DNA from: Polytrichum commune
Lineage: Eukaryota; Streptophyta; Polytrichopsida; Polytrichales; Polytrichaceae
DNA length: 64,000 bases
Direction: 5' to 3'
Assembly: GCA_950295325.1 (NCBI GenBank)
Contig: OX485806.1
Location: forward strand, 5,332,001 to 5,396,000
The position numbers and the translations under genes were made by a program. The notes beneath the pieces were generated by a model that saw only the letters and a list, made by a program, of their open reading frames with translations, was not told where the DNA came from and did no database searches. Shown here piece by piece: positions 1-13,260 of this stretch. Positions within the stretch are counted from its first letter, which is position 1, and every line of letters begins with the position of its first letter.

Positions 1-2869
1 TTGTCCAAATATGAGATTGAGTAAGTGGTGGATATAGGCATTTGAGGTTTGTCTGGAGTTCCAAAAGTAGGTGAGACCGTGCATAGTGAATGTTAGTGTT
101 CGGTATTATTTGGTGACATATGGCGTTATGATGTTGGCGTATGACGTAGAAAGTTTAGATGCTCTTTTTTATATCGAGATTAAAGTTTTGAATGGAGCCA
201 TTATGTTGGGTGGAAGTAGGTGGTCGTGCCATAGGATAGTATGGTATTTTATGGCCTGTAATTAAGATAAACGGTATGGGTGTAATAATAGGGATGTTGG
301 CTGCCTCTTTTTTTAGTAGTTATTATGCTTCATCATTGGGCTAAAGGTGTGGGTATGTGCTCTAGCTTTGTGTATTGTGACATGGTGGGATGTGGCTTGA
401 ATTTGCATGGTGATTGAAGTGATAAGCAATTTGTCGGGGTGGTTAGACATGGACGAGGGATGGAAAATGTGGTTGTTAGTGAGATAAATGATATTGAGAT
501 TGTTGGTGAAGATGTATATCTCATTTTGGAGGTCTTTGGTATGTTCAATGGCAAGGTGGAAATCATAGAGATTGGCTATGAGAATTTCAAAATTATTTAT
601 GGTAGTTTAGAAGTGATGAAGGTGTCTAAATGACCATCATATGCTTTGGATCCACATTATTTCCATTGCCTTCTCCATTGGGTGGGTTGAATGAGTTGTA
701 AATATATTATGAAATTTATGATGGTAATTTCAGTAGGAGTAGATTTGTAGAGATTAAAGTTGGCTATCTAGGAGGGAGTATGTGATGCAGGTTTGTGAGG
801 GGAAGGGCAGAGAATGTCTGGAAATATTAACCCTCAAATGCTCATGCAACCCAAAATGGGTCGCCACCTAATATTTTAATTTTAATGGGGTTTGTGACCC
901 ACTATGTGGCGATCTACGTGGATGGAAGGTATCTATTGGTGCAGGGTGGTGCCCACTATTGTGTGGGGTCAAAATAACCCCCCAAAAAAATTCATACTCC
1001 AAGCATGCATGATTTTTTGTTGGTTTGGAATTGCTTGTTTGGAAGGCGGTCCCACGAGCTGCTCGAAATCCGAAAGCTAGATTTAGGAGCCAATATCTTT
1101 CACATACAATGCCTAATTTCGGTGGGGTTTCTTTTAACCCTAGGACAAGGTGACGTTTGTGCACGACTTGACCATATGGATTTGGAAAAAGATTATAATG
1201 ACATGTTTATTACTCCCATGCAAAGTGTGAATATCCCCAAATTTCCTCATGTGACCCTTCAACTTTGAGGGTGATACTCTTCATTTAATCGGAAAAAAAA
1301 CCCAATTTTTGGGAGCATCTTATTTGTCAACCACAAAATATATTATGTCAAAGTCTTCAGGTATCAAACATTTGTGGTAAGACCAAAATGGTCATGAAAC
1401 TAAAATTATTATTATTATTATTATTATTATTATTTTGTTGTTGTTTTATTTTTGGTAGTTGCCCACTTGACGAAGGCCTTGTTCAGAAGTCAATTTGATC
1501 TAGCAAATGTGGTGTGATTGCTCTCAATTTTTCATAACAAGAATATTTGGTAGTCTAGTTTACGTCCGTGCAATTAAAATTTAAGAAAAATAAATAAGAA
1601 ATCATTTTTTCTACATAACTAAAATTTGAAGCACCGGTGCTGCCTCAGCCCAAAAATCAAATGTGAAGGCTTGAGCATTTAGGGGTTAAATTGTCAGGTA
1701 GTTTTAGTGATACTAGAAATTAAGTTAAGTTAAGGTTGAATACAGTTTGACAGTTGAGGTAGATTGCCTTGTGTTGAGTTGTGCAGAGTTCTTGATGTGG
1801 CTCATAGAGTACACTACCTAATCTTATTTCTGTAGGTCACAATAAAATTCTAGAGTCCACTCTAATTTTCATATTGAGAAAATTCTCTCCTCACACCAAA
1901 TTTATAGTAGAAACATTAGCGTGGATCATATTGATTTATTTTGTCTAGAAAATTAATGTGGGTGTTTATTTTCTTTTGTGCTACTTTTTTTCTATAACTA
2001 AAATTCAATGTGTTTGTCGGAAGTTTTCCTTAAGACTTAGGGGAAGACCCATGGTCTTGGACCCACAATAGATTCACCTTGACTAGAAAATTAGAGCGGT
2101 CCACACTATTTATTTCCACATTGATTTTCCACCCACACCAAAAGGACTATTTTGTGTAGTTGGTGCCTCTTTGATGAGTAAGGGAAGCTTGTTTGTGATG
2201 GGTGAACGGTGGAGGTTTTTTGTGAAATTGCACCAATTTTTACGTCCTCCGGTGTGGGTGGAGAATGTATATTATCATGTGTGAGACCCGCGTGCATAAC
2301 ATCACTTAGGTGATGAGTTGTGTTCATGGGCCCTACATCAGATTCAAAAATAAAGCTTGCGAGTGTCAAAATCCTAGTGCTTCAGACTGAATATGAAGTC
2401 AAGGCAATTGAACATATCTCATCAACTGAGTGATGTCATGTGAGACTATGTAAGAAAGTCCAATTAAAAATCGCCTACAAAGAAGAAGGGGTCTTGGGGA
2501 TGGTCGAGGATGGTGGAAAAAGCTATATTTTAACCCCTTCACCTTGTGTCATCGACTATTGTTTGAAATATTTGCCATGATGAACATGTGGTTTTGTTGG
2601 GTGTTTCATGTGGTTATGGCTTATTTGTTGGGTAGATATTGTTGAGATTATGTAATATGTAGTAAGAGCTTCCCCTCAAGTTCTCCAAATAAACATTGAT
2701 AAACAATGTAGAGGTGGATTTTAACAAAGTAGGTGCCCACATGTTCTCATCATCACCAACTCAGAGGTGCTCTCTCTCTCTCTCTCTCTCTCTCTTGTAA
2801 ACTCTTCCACCCCTTCAAATATGCAACTTATAGAGTGGAGAGCTTCAACACCTCTATACGAGAATCAAC
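1..2869. other. AT-rich intergenic DNA, no gene seen
   Basis: No long open frame with recognisable protein similarity occurs here on either strand. There is a (TTA)n microsatellite at about 1405-1434 and a (TC)n microsatellite at about 2770-2794. Short open frames look like chance. Confidence 0.6.
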
Positions 2870-2871
2870 TA

Positions 2872-3828
2872 CAGTCCTACCTCTTTAATCAACACTTGAT
2901 AATACGACAACCTTGATATAACGACAAAAATCTTGTAAACCCAAACCTTTTAGTTAAAATCTACTTGTATAATATGACTGAGAAATTGTTAATGCAATAC
3001 TCCTAGACCCCCAAAATGTCATATTATATAGGTAATAAATACATATATGATGGGTCTTACACATGTATAAGTACATAGTTAATATTAATTTTATGTAACT
3101 TTCACATATGAATTGTGAAAAAAAAAAAATTAAAGTAAAATATTCTAAAACATGGAACTAAGGTAACTAGGTTCTCTCTTCCAAACCTAATCAAGAGACT
3201 CTTTAGATTATGTCTCCTTTGCAACAATTTGTTACCTAAACCCCAAACCAAGGTGCTTAATCTATTTTTGAGCATCTTGAACTCAATATTTATGAAATTC
3301 TCCAATATGCATATTTTTGGGAGAGCTCTTGAAATCTCACTTCTTTTGGTGGTAGTTTGGTCCAATTCCGAGTTGTATTGGTAGAGTTATGAGCATTTGA
3401 AGGCAAGTTAAGTTTCTTGGCATTGATCTAGAAACTTATTGCAAAGTCCGCGGTGAGTTTTGATATGATCTTCCTCATCTACACATTTTTGAAAAGCTAT
3501 TGAAATTGCACTTCGTTTGGTGGTAGTTTTGCTCAATTATTAAGTAGTATTGGCAGAATTATGACCGTTTGTAGGTTGATTGAAATTTAAAAGTTCATTT
3601 TAAGACAACAGTCTACTTTTGCAACATCAATAGACTATTGATTCCATCATCAAGTACACATTGATTTCATGAGAGAAATTTCCATATTTGTAAAGGTTTA
3701 TGAAAAACAAATCGTTTTGTATATTATGACAAAGAAGTCCAATTTGTCATGTTATTGAATATGTGACACCTCAATAATATGACGGTTTTCTCGTTTCCCA
3801 AACATGTCATATTAAAGAGATAGGACTG
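2872..3828. mobile_element. Candidate non-autonomous pogo/Tc1-mariner-like element
   Basis: The ends are inverted repeats of about 20 bp: CAGTCCTACCTCTTTAAT at 2872 and the reverse complement of CAGTCCTATCTCTTTAAT ending at 3828. Both ends are flanked by TA (2870-2871 and 3829-3830), the target duplication expected for Tc1/mariner/pogo elements. From general knowledge, the CAGT...ACCTCT...TAA start resembles plant pogo-like MITE ends such as Emigrant/Lemi. The 957-bp interior has no transposase frame and contains an imperfect direct duplication (3310-3400 and 3491-3581). It is therefore probably a non-autonomous copy. Confidence 0.6.
3310..3581. repeat. Two-copy direct repeat, offset 181 bp
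   Basis: A segment of about 90 bp containing the shared string TTTGGTGGTAGTTT recurs after 181 bp with roughly 75-80% identity by eye. It lies inside the pogo-like element. Confidence 0.6.
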
Positions 3829-3830
3829 TA

Positions 3831-6217
3831 TCAATATCTCACATTCTTTGACCAAATAGGGAACTAGCATGCGGACAAAGATGCTTTTCAATTATGCTTG
3901 CTCCTAACGTGAGCCAACGCTTTCATCTATCTTCCTAGATTATACCTTAGATGTTATAAGTTGTTGGTGAAGATGAGGAATAATCTAAATTATGATGCAC
4001 ATCCTACATTTGGTAGAAATATCTACATTCGAACACGGGTAGATCACTCTAAGGCATTTTTGTGCACCACGTGCGGCTGGGGGTTTTTTGTTTTGGGGCT
4101 ATTTACCTTCAAGGGTTGAATTAAAGCCTCCCTATAATTACTTAAATTTCAAAAATGGCCCATTTGTTTGCACCCTTCCATTACTTATATTGTCCAAGTC
4201 ATTGCAAATTTTTGTACTCTATATTCCTTTTAAGTAATAAAAGCTAATCTACTTCCTAACGCAATTGACGAGTGTTGAGGGAAAGCATGGAAACAAAGAA
4301 GGGTGCAAATAGCAATACCATTGCAAACAGAGTTATGAAGAAAACACATAGGAGACCATAGCAAAGTAATACCATTGCAAATACCGTTATGATAAAAACA
4401 CATAGGATATGTCAACACAAATACCATAGCGGTCATTGCAATGCAAGTGACCAAAAACACAGAGCATAGTAAAGCGGGTTTAGAATTTACAATTTAGGGT
4501 GGAGTCCACAATGTTACAGTGCGTACAAAATAACCCCAAGTACACCACAAATAGGGTAAGGGTGGAAACAAAGGAAAAATGTCCGTGTGTTCACAAACAC
4601 AACATGCGGTTTACAAAATGTTGACCCAAACTCATCAGAAAACGGGAAGAACGGCAACAGTTTAGGAGTCCTAACTAAACATACCTTCTAGGATCCTTAT
4701 CTTCAGCCCCTATATTAATTTTACAAAAAAATAATGGCCCACGTTTTATGTCCATCTAACTTACTTATAATGGGATTGTCTACATTTAATGGCCCCTTCA
4801 TTATTTGGAATTCCTTTATAATTTTTATTTCAAATGATTTTAATCCTCTCTATATTATGCCGCACGTCATTTTTAAAATGCACTAAGTGATCTACCCGTG
4901 CATTCGAATTTAACTCACTATGACAAAACACCAAAAGATTTCATCAAGATAATTTACACAAATTTTTCTATGACTTTTTTTTTCTGGTTTAGACAAAGGG
5001 AAGAGCACGTGTATTGGAACCTGAATTATTGCACAAAATTCATGATTTGGTTTCACACAACACAATACACAAAATTTTGGAGTTTCATTTTTTATAAAAT
5101 TATAAGATTTACCACTTGAATGATGACACACAACTTTGTTTATGTGATTTTTTTTACACAATAAAATGTATCAAATAGGCAAGCGTGAATGGAGAGTCAC
5201 TTTGTCCATAGGTTACAAGCGCTTTTTATGATGGACTGGGCTAAGCGTAACTGGGAACTTCCACATCTGGGGATGATAGAAGTAGGGGGGAGAAGTGGGA
5301 GGGGCTCTTTTAGGGAATGCATGTCTTGGTTTCAAATTCCTTGTTTGTTGAGGATGATGGCCAAGAGAGAATGGATGGCGTGTAGTTAAGTTTGCATTGT
5401 TTTGATGTGTATGGGTGGGAGTTTGAAGCGATAAGGGATTTGAGAGTGGAAGTGTGAATTTCTCCTCGTTGGCCGGTAGTTAGGACATTAAGTGGTTGGA
5501 TTTGCTAGCTGCTATCGGAGATGGTAGTAACAAGTGGGGTGTATTTGTCAATTTCTTGTTGTGTGGGGTTGTATCACATCATAGGCTACATGCACTATGA
5601 TCTCCAACACTAAATTTCCATTTGTACTATATCAAGATTTTTTGCAGTTTTTCATGGACAACAAACCACAATATATTATACTTTAAAGGGGGCGGGAATG
5701 GAAGTCCAATCTTGACTTGAGACTCATAGCCCAATTGGCGTGAAGAAAAAAGAAAAAAGAAAAAAAAACGTCTTCACTTAATGTATGCACTTGAGTCAAA
5801 TTTACACAAACCAATATTTAGGTAATTCCAAACTTTCAAAGAGTTTATAATTATGCACACACATTGTGTGATAACAAATGAGAACATAGTGCATACACGC
5901 AACTATATGGTCATCAATGCATAATATAAAACCAATAGAAGCCACATTTGACACACAACAACAAAGTTGTGGGAAGAAGTCACAATATTGAAGGGATTCG
6001 GAGGGTGATGTCAAACCTCAAATTTTGTCCGGAATTGTCCAAAATTACCTAAAAATGGTTCAAAGTGAAGTTCTTTGAGTCACAATTTCACATGATGTTC
6101 AATCTTTGAGTAGTTCTCCAAAAATAAATCAACATTTGAAAACTCATACATTTTAGCTAAACTACATGCAGGGAACACCTTCCTTCTTAACCTATGATTC
6201 AAAGTGACCCTGCATTT
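3831..6217. other. AT-rich intergenic DNA, no gene seen
   Basis: No recognisable coding region. A short imperfect repeat sharing ACCATTGCAAA and AAAACACATAGGA occurs twice around 4313-4420. An A/G-rich tract lies at about 5746-5770. Confidence 0.55.
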
Positions 6218-6504
6218 CACTACACCAAAATTTAGATTTTATTGGGGGCCACACTATTTCATCATCAACCCACAACAATGAACATAAATTATCATGGGCC
6301 ACAATATTTTTCTAGTAGCATCATTTCTTACTCATGTTGAATTTCGTTACTTGTGGCCCACATACCTATTTATCATGAATGCATTTTAATATTTGGGTCA
6401 GTAGTATTTGAACATAAAAAAAATAGCCACACTAAATATTTTAGAGCTAATGTCACCAACTCTTTTGTCTTGCTCAATACCAATTGTAAATTTCTTTTGT
6501 AGTG
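6218..6504. mobile_element. Weak candidate CACTA-type miniature element
   Basis: The left end reads CACTACACCAAAA and the right end is the reverse complement of CACTACAAAAGAAA, so the first seven bases match as an inverted repeat. No 3-bp target duplication is visible (TTT on the left, TCA on the right). The interior is non-coding. This may be chance or a decayed copy. Confidence 0.3.
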
Positions 6505-6889
6505 TCACTAACTCTGGATGTAAACCTAACATTATGTGTCATTTCTTGTAAATTGTTTTTGGGCATTATAGATTTACAATTTTGCAATCATTGTCACTTA
6601 CTAAGTGATTTTTCATCCAAATTTCAATCATCCATAACAATATTTCATTACAAAAATGTTAGGATACATAATATACTGAAAGTGGTAGAACTAAAAAGTT
6701 GGGATGACAATATTCGTGAACTATTTTAGTTCCGTTCTTGCAATTGATTATTTCAAGTTTTGCCAAAAAGAAAAGAAGAAGAAGACAATATTCGTGAACT
6801 TGTGCATAGGTGTTATTAGAAAAGTTATCACAATGACATAAAATACTATAAAACACAAATTAGTTATTTAGTGTAGAATTGAGGTAATC

Positions 6890-7260
6890 ATACCTAATTT
6901 GGTTACTTCTCTTAATCAAACACTTGTATTGAGTTACATGTTGTTTGGTGTGACTCCAAGAATGGATACCAAAAAGACATGTAACTAATTGAGATTGAAA
7001 TACGTGCTCAGAATATGATTTACCATTCCAAACTCAATAGTCAACATAAATGGGGGGGGGAGGGACCCATATGTCCTTTCAACGAGCACGAGATAATGAA
7101 TAATGAGTAATATATTCATACAAGCTTCGAAAATTACAAAGAAATTGGCTACAACCTCAATTTGGATTTGCTAACAATTCTTATACTAATTGCATGTACC
7201 ATATCCTAGGAGAAGTGGACTAGCTGGAAACAATAACCATTTGAGACCCGCCTACCTTAA
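6890..7260 (+). repeat. Copy of a dispersed arm repeat
   Basis: The segment shares ordered blocks with 24640-24925: a GTTACTT...CTTAATC-like start, CCAAGAATGGATACCA, the CTCAATAGTCAAC block, and TTTGGATTTGCTAAC near the end. Related arms are at 13110-13260 (minus), 14840-15000 (plus), 25140-25305 (minus) and partly at 43860-43960. No protein is encoded. Confidence 0.55.
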
Positions 7261-7698
7261 GTCAAGAGACTTTCATAGTTTGTAACAAGAAAACACATCT
7301 ATTTTAAAGAGTTTAGAATATCAATGCCGCCCACAATAAATATGTGGCGCAGTGATTCAAATGCCGCACGAATCAAGTATAGTATTTATTATAGCATGTT
7401 CTTTGTCGCAACGTTCATGTGATGCAATATAATTCACAATGTTTGGAGTCCATTTTTTTTTTAATTTTGAAAAGAACATAGAGCTCCTTGAAAACCTACA
7501 TATCCCCACATCACAAATAAATAAAACATTGAAAACCATCCACCAAATAGCCATCATATATCTCACATACCTAGTACTTCATAAGAGAAAGCTCGATAAT
7601 AAACAAAAACCGATACTCCCCCACATAGTAAATGGATATCAATTTTTATTTTTACTTTTATTTAGTTTGTTTTGTTTTGTTTTGTGTTTGTCTGCGTG

Positions 7699-7836
7699 TG
7701 TGTGTGTGTGTGTGTCCAAACAAGAGCCCACCCACCGCAAGGTAGGCAGTAAACCCTACCATACACCAAGGGGATTTTTGAGCAGGGTAGGGCCAATAAG
7801 CTCAAATTCATATTGGATTGCATGACGTTGGTTTTT
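7699..7836 (+). repeat. (TG)n microsatellite plus 3' fragment of the SINE-like family
   Basis: A (TG)n tract at about 7699-7714 is followed at about 7721-7836 by a block shared with the two SINE-like copies. It includes CCACCCACCGCAAGGTAGGC, TTTTTGAGCAGGGTAGGGCC, AAGCTCAAATTCA and GACGTTGG. The promoter-like head (A and B boxes) is missing, so this is a 5'-truncated copy. Confidence 0.6.
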
Positions 7837-7840
7837 CTTT

Positions 7841-9984
7841 TCTTTTCTGTTTTGAAAAGAATTTTTTCTACAAGTTCAAATTTGATTTCAATATCAAATT
7901 GAACCCAAGAAGAAAACTATAAACATTATGTCAAAAAATTAAAAATATATATAAATAGTTGACATTTTCAAATATGTAAAAATATACCATAATATACGTC
8001 TAACGACGTTTGAGCACCACAGTGTTGAAAAACAAAATTGACACACAAGGTAATAGAGGTCGCAATTCATGAGGTAATCCCACTATACTCTTTTAGGAGT
8101 GGAGACATCTCACATGGTGGTTGATCAAGGGGTCAGTGAACAAACATCGCATGTCAGTGTAAAATACACCAACATTTTTTTTCTTGTCTTTCTTATGGTG
8201 GTTGAGTGTAGTAGAATTTTCTGAATGAAGTAAATGTAATACACACACGCACACGCACAAAATATTGAATAATGACCATATCTACATGGATGAGTTGAGC
8301 ATAGCTTGCAGCTTGCAATTCTTGGGAGTTTGATACTTGAAGTTGACAAGCTTTCATCCGAAGCTCAAACTATCAATATTTGGCCATGTTCAAATTGAGA
8401 TATAAGGAGGGAGGGCAATACGTGCTAAACAAAAATTCATCAAAATGCTCAAAAGCTTGATAACTTGGGACACACAAAACGAGTGCTCAAATTCTCAACA
8501 TTTTTAAACGACCTTCACGTGGTAGCATAAGATTTTGACAAAGAGCTTGTTGTATCATTCCATATGGAAATCAAATAGCCATCTAAGCATTATACTCCAT
8601 GTAAAAAAGTTGAAGCTCTCAAGCTTAAAGCTAAATTGTAAAGTGGACTTCAGTGCCAAGCCTGAGGGAACGGTTTCCCTGCTAATGAAAGACCTCCTTT
8701 GTTCAAGCTCTCGACCTTTCTAGTATAAATGAGGTCCAAGTCTCCCTTCTTTTTAGATTCAAAATGAAATGTTGTGTATGTGCATGTGTGCTCGCCTGTC
8801 AATGTATGTACATTTGGCAAAATTCCATAATACATCAACCTAAATCTCAAAAAAATATATCTTGTTGATTATTTTCCGCCAATTTTCCCAATTAAACTTG
8901 AAAATGGTGAAATAGCCCAAACTTGGTATTAGTACTTAATTTAGGATGAATATCACCTTCCATCCAATTTATTTCATAAGAAAAGGATGTTTTCATGATA
9001 GTGATAGCCACTTTAACTACTACATTGAAACGAATTAACATGCATTGGTGCCCATGTATGTCTCTACATACTTACATACATACATATATAATGTTTACGG
9101 ATCTCAACTTTACCTATGGATAAGGTATACTTTTTCTACATGCATTTGGTGAATAAAGGAATGGAAAGTTTATCATCCTAACATGAAATCGATTTTAGAA
9201 TCTGGGAAGCCAAAAGGCTGATGGGATTGAAAGCACATTAGGTTGGTTTTATACTAGCTAATTTATCTAGAGTGGTGGAAGTGGAATAGCCTCCACGAGA
9301 TAGAGACTAATATCAACTTGGTGATCCAATTGAAAGAACGACTATCTAACTCATAAACTACCCAACTCTCAATAAAGAGTAACAAATAAATTATTGAATT
9401 AGTGGATACTCAATTACTCTATTGATTTATGTCAAAATTGCCAAACCTCGCACAAAACATAACAACAAGACTTTCTTCAAACAAAGTACTTGTACATCAA
9501 CACAAGTACATAAATGGTAGGTACATGACATCACCGTGTAATAGGAAATGATATAAAATGATAGATTGCCGTGTCATTTTAGTCATATTATGCTAGATGG
9601 CCGTGTCATTTAAATACCACATTCGTACTAGTGCTACAGGGTCATGCCTCAAATCACGGCACTAGTGTAAATAGTCATTGTGCAAGAAATATTCAGGTTT
9701 ACCTTAAAACAATGCTCTCCCTAGTATTTTTAAAAGCATGGGATAAGTTAGTAGAACAACTAGTTATTCAAATGAAGGTGGCAAATAACTTCAATGTGAG
9801 AAGCGCTTTACTTCATACACGTGAGAAAGAAAGGGTTGGGGTGAATCAACCCGTACATTGGTTCCTTGGAGGCAAGGGTTTAGGCGTCCAACAAGGAACA
9901 AGTGTATGGGTTGGTTCGCCCAAATCAGAAAGAAAGTGCTTCAACAAAAAGACAAAGATACATGAAGAAACATGTTTGACCAAA
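7841..9984. other. Intergenic DNA, no gene seen
   Basis: No coding region can be supported. The sequence is AT-rich with scattered short microsatellites (for example CA-rich at about 8240-8260). Confidence 0.55.
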
Positions 9985-10317
9985 CACTAGTAGAAAACTA
10001 TGCGAAAAAGAACCGCAGTCGTTTTCCCATTGTGGTTCTTTTGAGCACCGTGCTCTACAGTCACTAAACGACTGTAGATTTTTCTTTTTTCTTTTTCGAC
10101 TATAATTTTTAAAATTATCAGGCGTGAAATACACCATTGGAAATATATTTTCAAGACCTTTCCAAAAGTATATTACAAGCCCCCAAATTCCCAAAATCTC
10201 AGTAGGTGAACCAAAAATAATAATTTGTAGTCGTTTAGTGACTGCATATCCGGGTGGTCAACAAAACTGCAATGAGAAAATGGTTGCGGTTCTTTTTTGC
10301 AAATTTTTCTACTAGTG
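9985..10317. mobile_element. CACTA-superfamily miniature transposon (MITE), 333 bp
   Basis: The left end CACTAGTAGAAAA is matched by the perfect inverted copy TTTTTCTACTAGTG at the right end. The arms continue as imperfect inverted repeats for about 90 bp, sharing AAAAAGAACCGCA and CAGTCACTAAACGACT. The flanks are AAA on both sides (9982-9984 and 10318-10320), the 3-bp target duplication typical of CACTA elements. There is no transposase, so movement would need an enzyme supplied from elsewhere. The arms could fold into a long hairpin if transcribed. Confidence 0.9.
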
Positions 10318-10320
10318 AAA

Positions 10321-11173
10321 TAATACCAATTTTGACGTTGAGCAACCAAAATTGGGTAATGTAGCTTTCCGGAACTCAAAAATTCATTCAAAATTGATTG
10401 GGTCTTATGATGATCTTCATTGTTCATTCTTTGTACATTCAATCATAATTTGTCAGAATTATTCTAACACTTAGTGGGTATGGAGAGTTCATTGTACACC
10501 TATTACTTTGCAATGTGCTACTTGCCAAGCTTTCAAAACCTCCAATGCAAAATACAAAAGGGCCTCGGTCTTAGGGTCCCCATGATCCCACCTTTCGGAG
10601 GTAGGTGTGATATTGAAAGACCGCTTTCGGCCAAATCTACAATGCAATAGACTAAGTTATAGAAGAAACTTCATAATACTCAAAACCGACCTTTAGCACA
10701 TACAATACTCTTTGCCACGTCACTATAATCGAGTCCACAATATGTATTTATCATGAATTGAATGGGGGATTGAATCAACCTTGGAACCCGAGAAAGGCAT
10801 TTCAACATTGGCTTGTGTGCATGTGCCCATTTAGAAAACAAATTTAAGCCTTTTAAAAATAATCTTTGGTACTTGAAACACAAAGTTTAAGTGCATGAGT
10901 GCTCCTCAATAGCAAGTTGTGGCCACCCAAATGCAATGGATAGTGGGGTCAACTTAGAGCAAGCTTAGTAATCCCTACTATATTTAAGCGGTGGCGTTGG
11001 CACAAGAAACATTCACTTGAGAGCTTCTTGCAAGTTTACTTTTGTGCATCGACACCTAAAATGCTATTTAGAGGTTGTTGTTTTCTTTTCTTTTCAATAG
11101 ATCCAAAAATGGCTAAGAAGATATTTGAAATGAAACCCTTGCATGCTTGGTAAAGTTATTGATCTCTTTAAGC
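10321..11173. other. Intergenic DNA, no gene seen
   Basis: No supported coding region or repeat. Confidence 0.5.
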
Positions 11174-11460
11174 TAAATAAATAAATAATCAACGTCGGGT
11201 AATCCGACATGAATTTAAGCTCGTTGGCCCGACCCTGCTCAAAAATATTCTTGGTGCAGGGTGGGGTTTACCGCCTACCTTGCAGTGGATGGGCTCTTGG
11301 CTTCTTATTTAGCTAGTCTTTCTTTCTTTTATTTTTATTTTTATTATTATAAAAATTTAATAAATTTTTTGTCAAGTAGATAGAAGATTTCACAGTGGGA
11401 ATCAAACCGCCAATCACTCCATTCATAAATGGGTACCTCTCCACTATCACCTAGTAGTTT
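11174..11460 (-). mobile_element. Candidate tRNA-derived SINE, minus-strand copy
   Basis: Read on the minus strand, the copy starts near 11460 with an A-box-like TAGGTGATAGTGG. About 45 bp later comes a B-box-like GGTTTGATTCCC, followed by a body shared with the copies at 18597-18853 and 7721-7836. It ends in a short (TTTA)n tail at 11174-11189. A RNA polymerase III head plus a simple 3' tail is the standard SINE layout. The body also has a T-rich expansion around 11320-11350. No target duplication was established. Confidence 0.7.
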
Positions 11461-11840
11461 AAGGTCGTCTCATACCTCTTTAAGATAATATAAGGTCCTC
11501 TCATTTGATTTCAAATATGTTCTCTCATGGGAAACAAAACAAGAGCATTGAAGGTCTTTTGAACCTTCCAATACCAAGATATGGCGACTTAATAGAAAAT
11601 ATTCTAAAGAATAATGCATTAACCTGAATAACGTCACATAATGTAAGGAACTCCCTATTCAAATAATCTAGATCAAAGTCTAGTGCAAAATTACAAAGTG
11701 CTTGAGTTGTATGGGTGGATCCAATGATAAAATTGCACATGCATGTACTATTATGATAGTATGGAAGTAAGTGTTTTTAAATCTATTATTGGTAACTATC
11801 ATTTGGTTACATACATAACATTATTCAATTCCATAACAAT

Positions 11841-11954
11841 GTTATGTGGGGACTGACATTATTCCACGAAATACTCCCGGATCTTTCTCACATTCAGTCC
11901 GAATGTGCAAAATATCCGAGAATATTATGTGGAATATTGTCAATCCCACATAAC
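11841..11954. repeat. Imperfect palindrome or hairpin, 114 bp
   Basis: The left arm 11841-11882 (GTTATGTGGGGACTGACATT...) is complementary to the right arm 11914-11954 (...TGTCAATCCCACATAAC) with a few mismatches. The loop contains a smaller inverted repeat, CACATTC / GAATGTG. It could be a tiny MITE or the relic of a foldback; a hairpin RNA is possible if transcribed. Confidence 0.75.
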
Positions 11955-11959
11955 ACTCT

Positions 11960-13105
11960 TATGAATTTGAACAATGTTATGTGGTTTTGACATCAAACAA
12001 CGATGGACTTAATATAAAACATAGTTTAGTATAGTACTTATATTTAAACATAGATATCCACGATTCAAGTACCTCATGCCTTCTAGACAAGTTGATAGTG
12101 CATTGCCCACGTAATCGAGTTAACCAAAACGTCGGGATTTTGAAAGAATTATTTTTAATGAATATATTGCATGGTTACCAATGCATTCAATGGAAGAGAA
12201 TGTCTTGGCAGACCTTTTTGAAACCCAAAGTGCATTATGAGAGGTGGAAAATCTGCACATTCGATGCTACAATGAAAACTTTAGTTGGTAAATTGCGACT
12301 ATGTTATCAAAGTAATGGGCAACATATTGATGACAAAACTTGCTCCAAATTGTGGCAATTGCATAAAATACTTTAGCTAGAATGGACGTATTTGCTTCCC
12401 AGAGAATTGGGATAGGTAGAGATTGAAATTCCGTAGATAGGTAGAGAATTGGGATAGTTAGAAGTTTCTTAAATGGTTACATTTTTTGACTAGCCCTATT
12501 CTCCTAGGATATGAAACACAATTAGCACAATATGAATAGCAAGTCCAAATAAAGGTTGTAGCCACTTTCCTCATAGTTTTTGGAATTCACATGAATGTTT
12601 TAGGTTGAGTTTCCATGTAGGATGTTTGTCCATTAGATTCTAGATAGTAGTGGGTTGGAGGTGTTCGCATGTGGTTAAGCACAAAGTCAACATTCAACCA
12701 CATTTTAGCACTCCGTTAGAATGTGGAGGGCCATGGGCACGTGTAGCTAGACTTCCATGCACCCACTAAAGAATCTTCAACCTACAAGTGTTAGTCACTG
12801 AAGGATTAAGACCAATTGAAGACAAGAGAACCAATGACGGTCTAGAACTCCGTCCATGGTAACCAGGAGGAGGAGGTTAGTGGGTGGACTTGGATTTCAG
12901 AAGATGGGAGTAGATAGTTGGCATATACTAACCCTACCTCACCAATTCCCCTCTACATTTGGGTGGGTTTGTCCTTATTCACACTAGACAATGGTGGGCG
13001 AGTGGCATGCATGGAAACTCACCCTTATTCATTATCAAAGCAAAGAATCTTATGCTCATTAAATGGTCATATAACCCTCCCCTCTCCCCCCCCGGCGCGC
13101 GCCAA
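11960..13105. other. Intergenic DNA, no gene seen
   Basis: A 94-codon open frame at 12092-12376 has no recognisable motif and is not called as a gene. No repeats stand out. Confidence 0.45.
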
Positions 13106-13109
13106 TGAT

Positions 13110-13260
13110 ATTGATTATTGAACCTATAATGCTTATCATATTTTAAGCACTCAATCCAATCTCTTTCAAACACGTATTTTTTTGGTATTTGTTCTGAAAG
13201 CCACACCACTCAAATATACGTGACCCAATTAGAAAAGTAGTTGATTAAGGGTTGTCTACA
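13110..13260 (-). repeat. Copy of the dispersed arm repeat (minus orientation)
   Basis: Shares AAGCACTCAATCCAATCTCTTT and following blocks, with small differences, with the right arm of the foldback at 25140-25305. Only this one arm is seen locally. Confidence 0.45.

Noticed and set aside
439-633. Short frames on both strands near the left edge
   Set aside because: About 64-77 codons, no motif and overlapping antisense frames.
12092-12376. 94-codon open frame
   Set aside because: No recognisable motif, AT-rich context and no splice partners; chance is likely.
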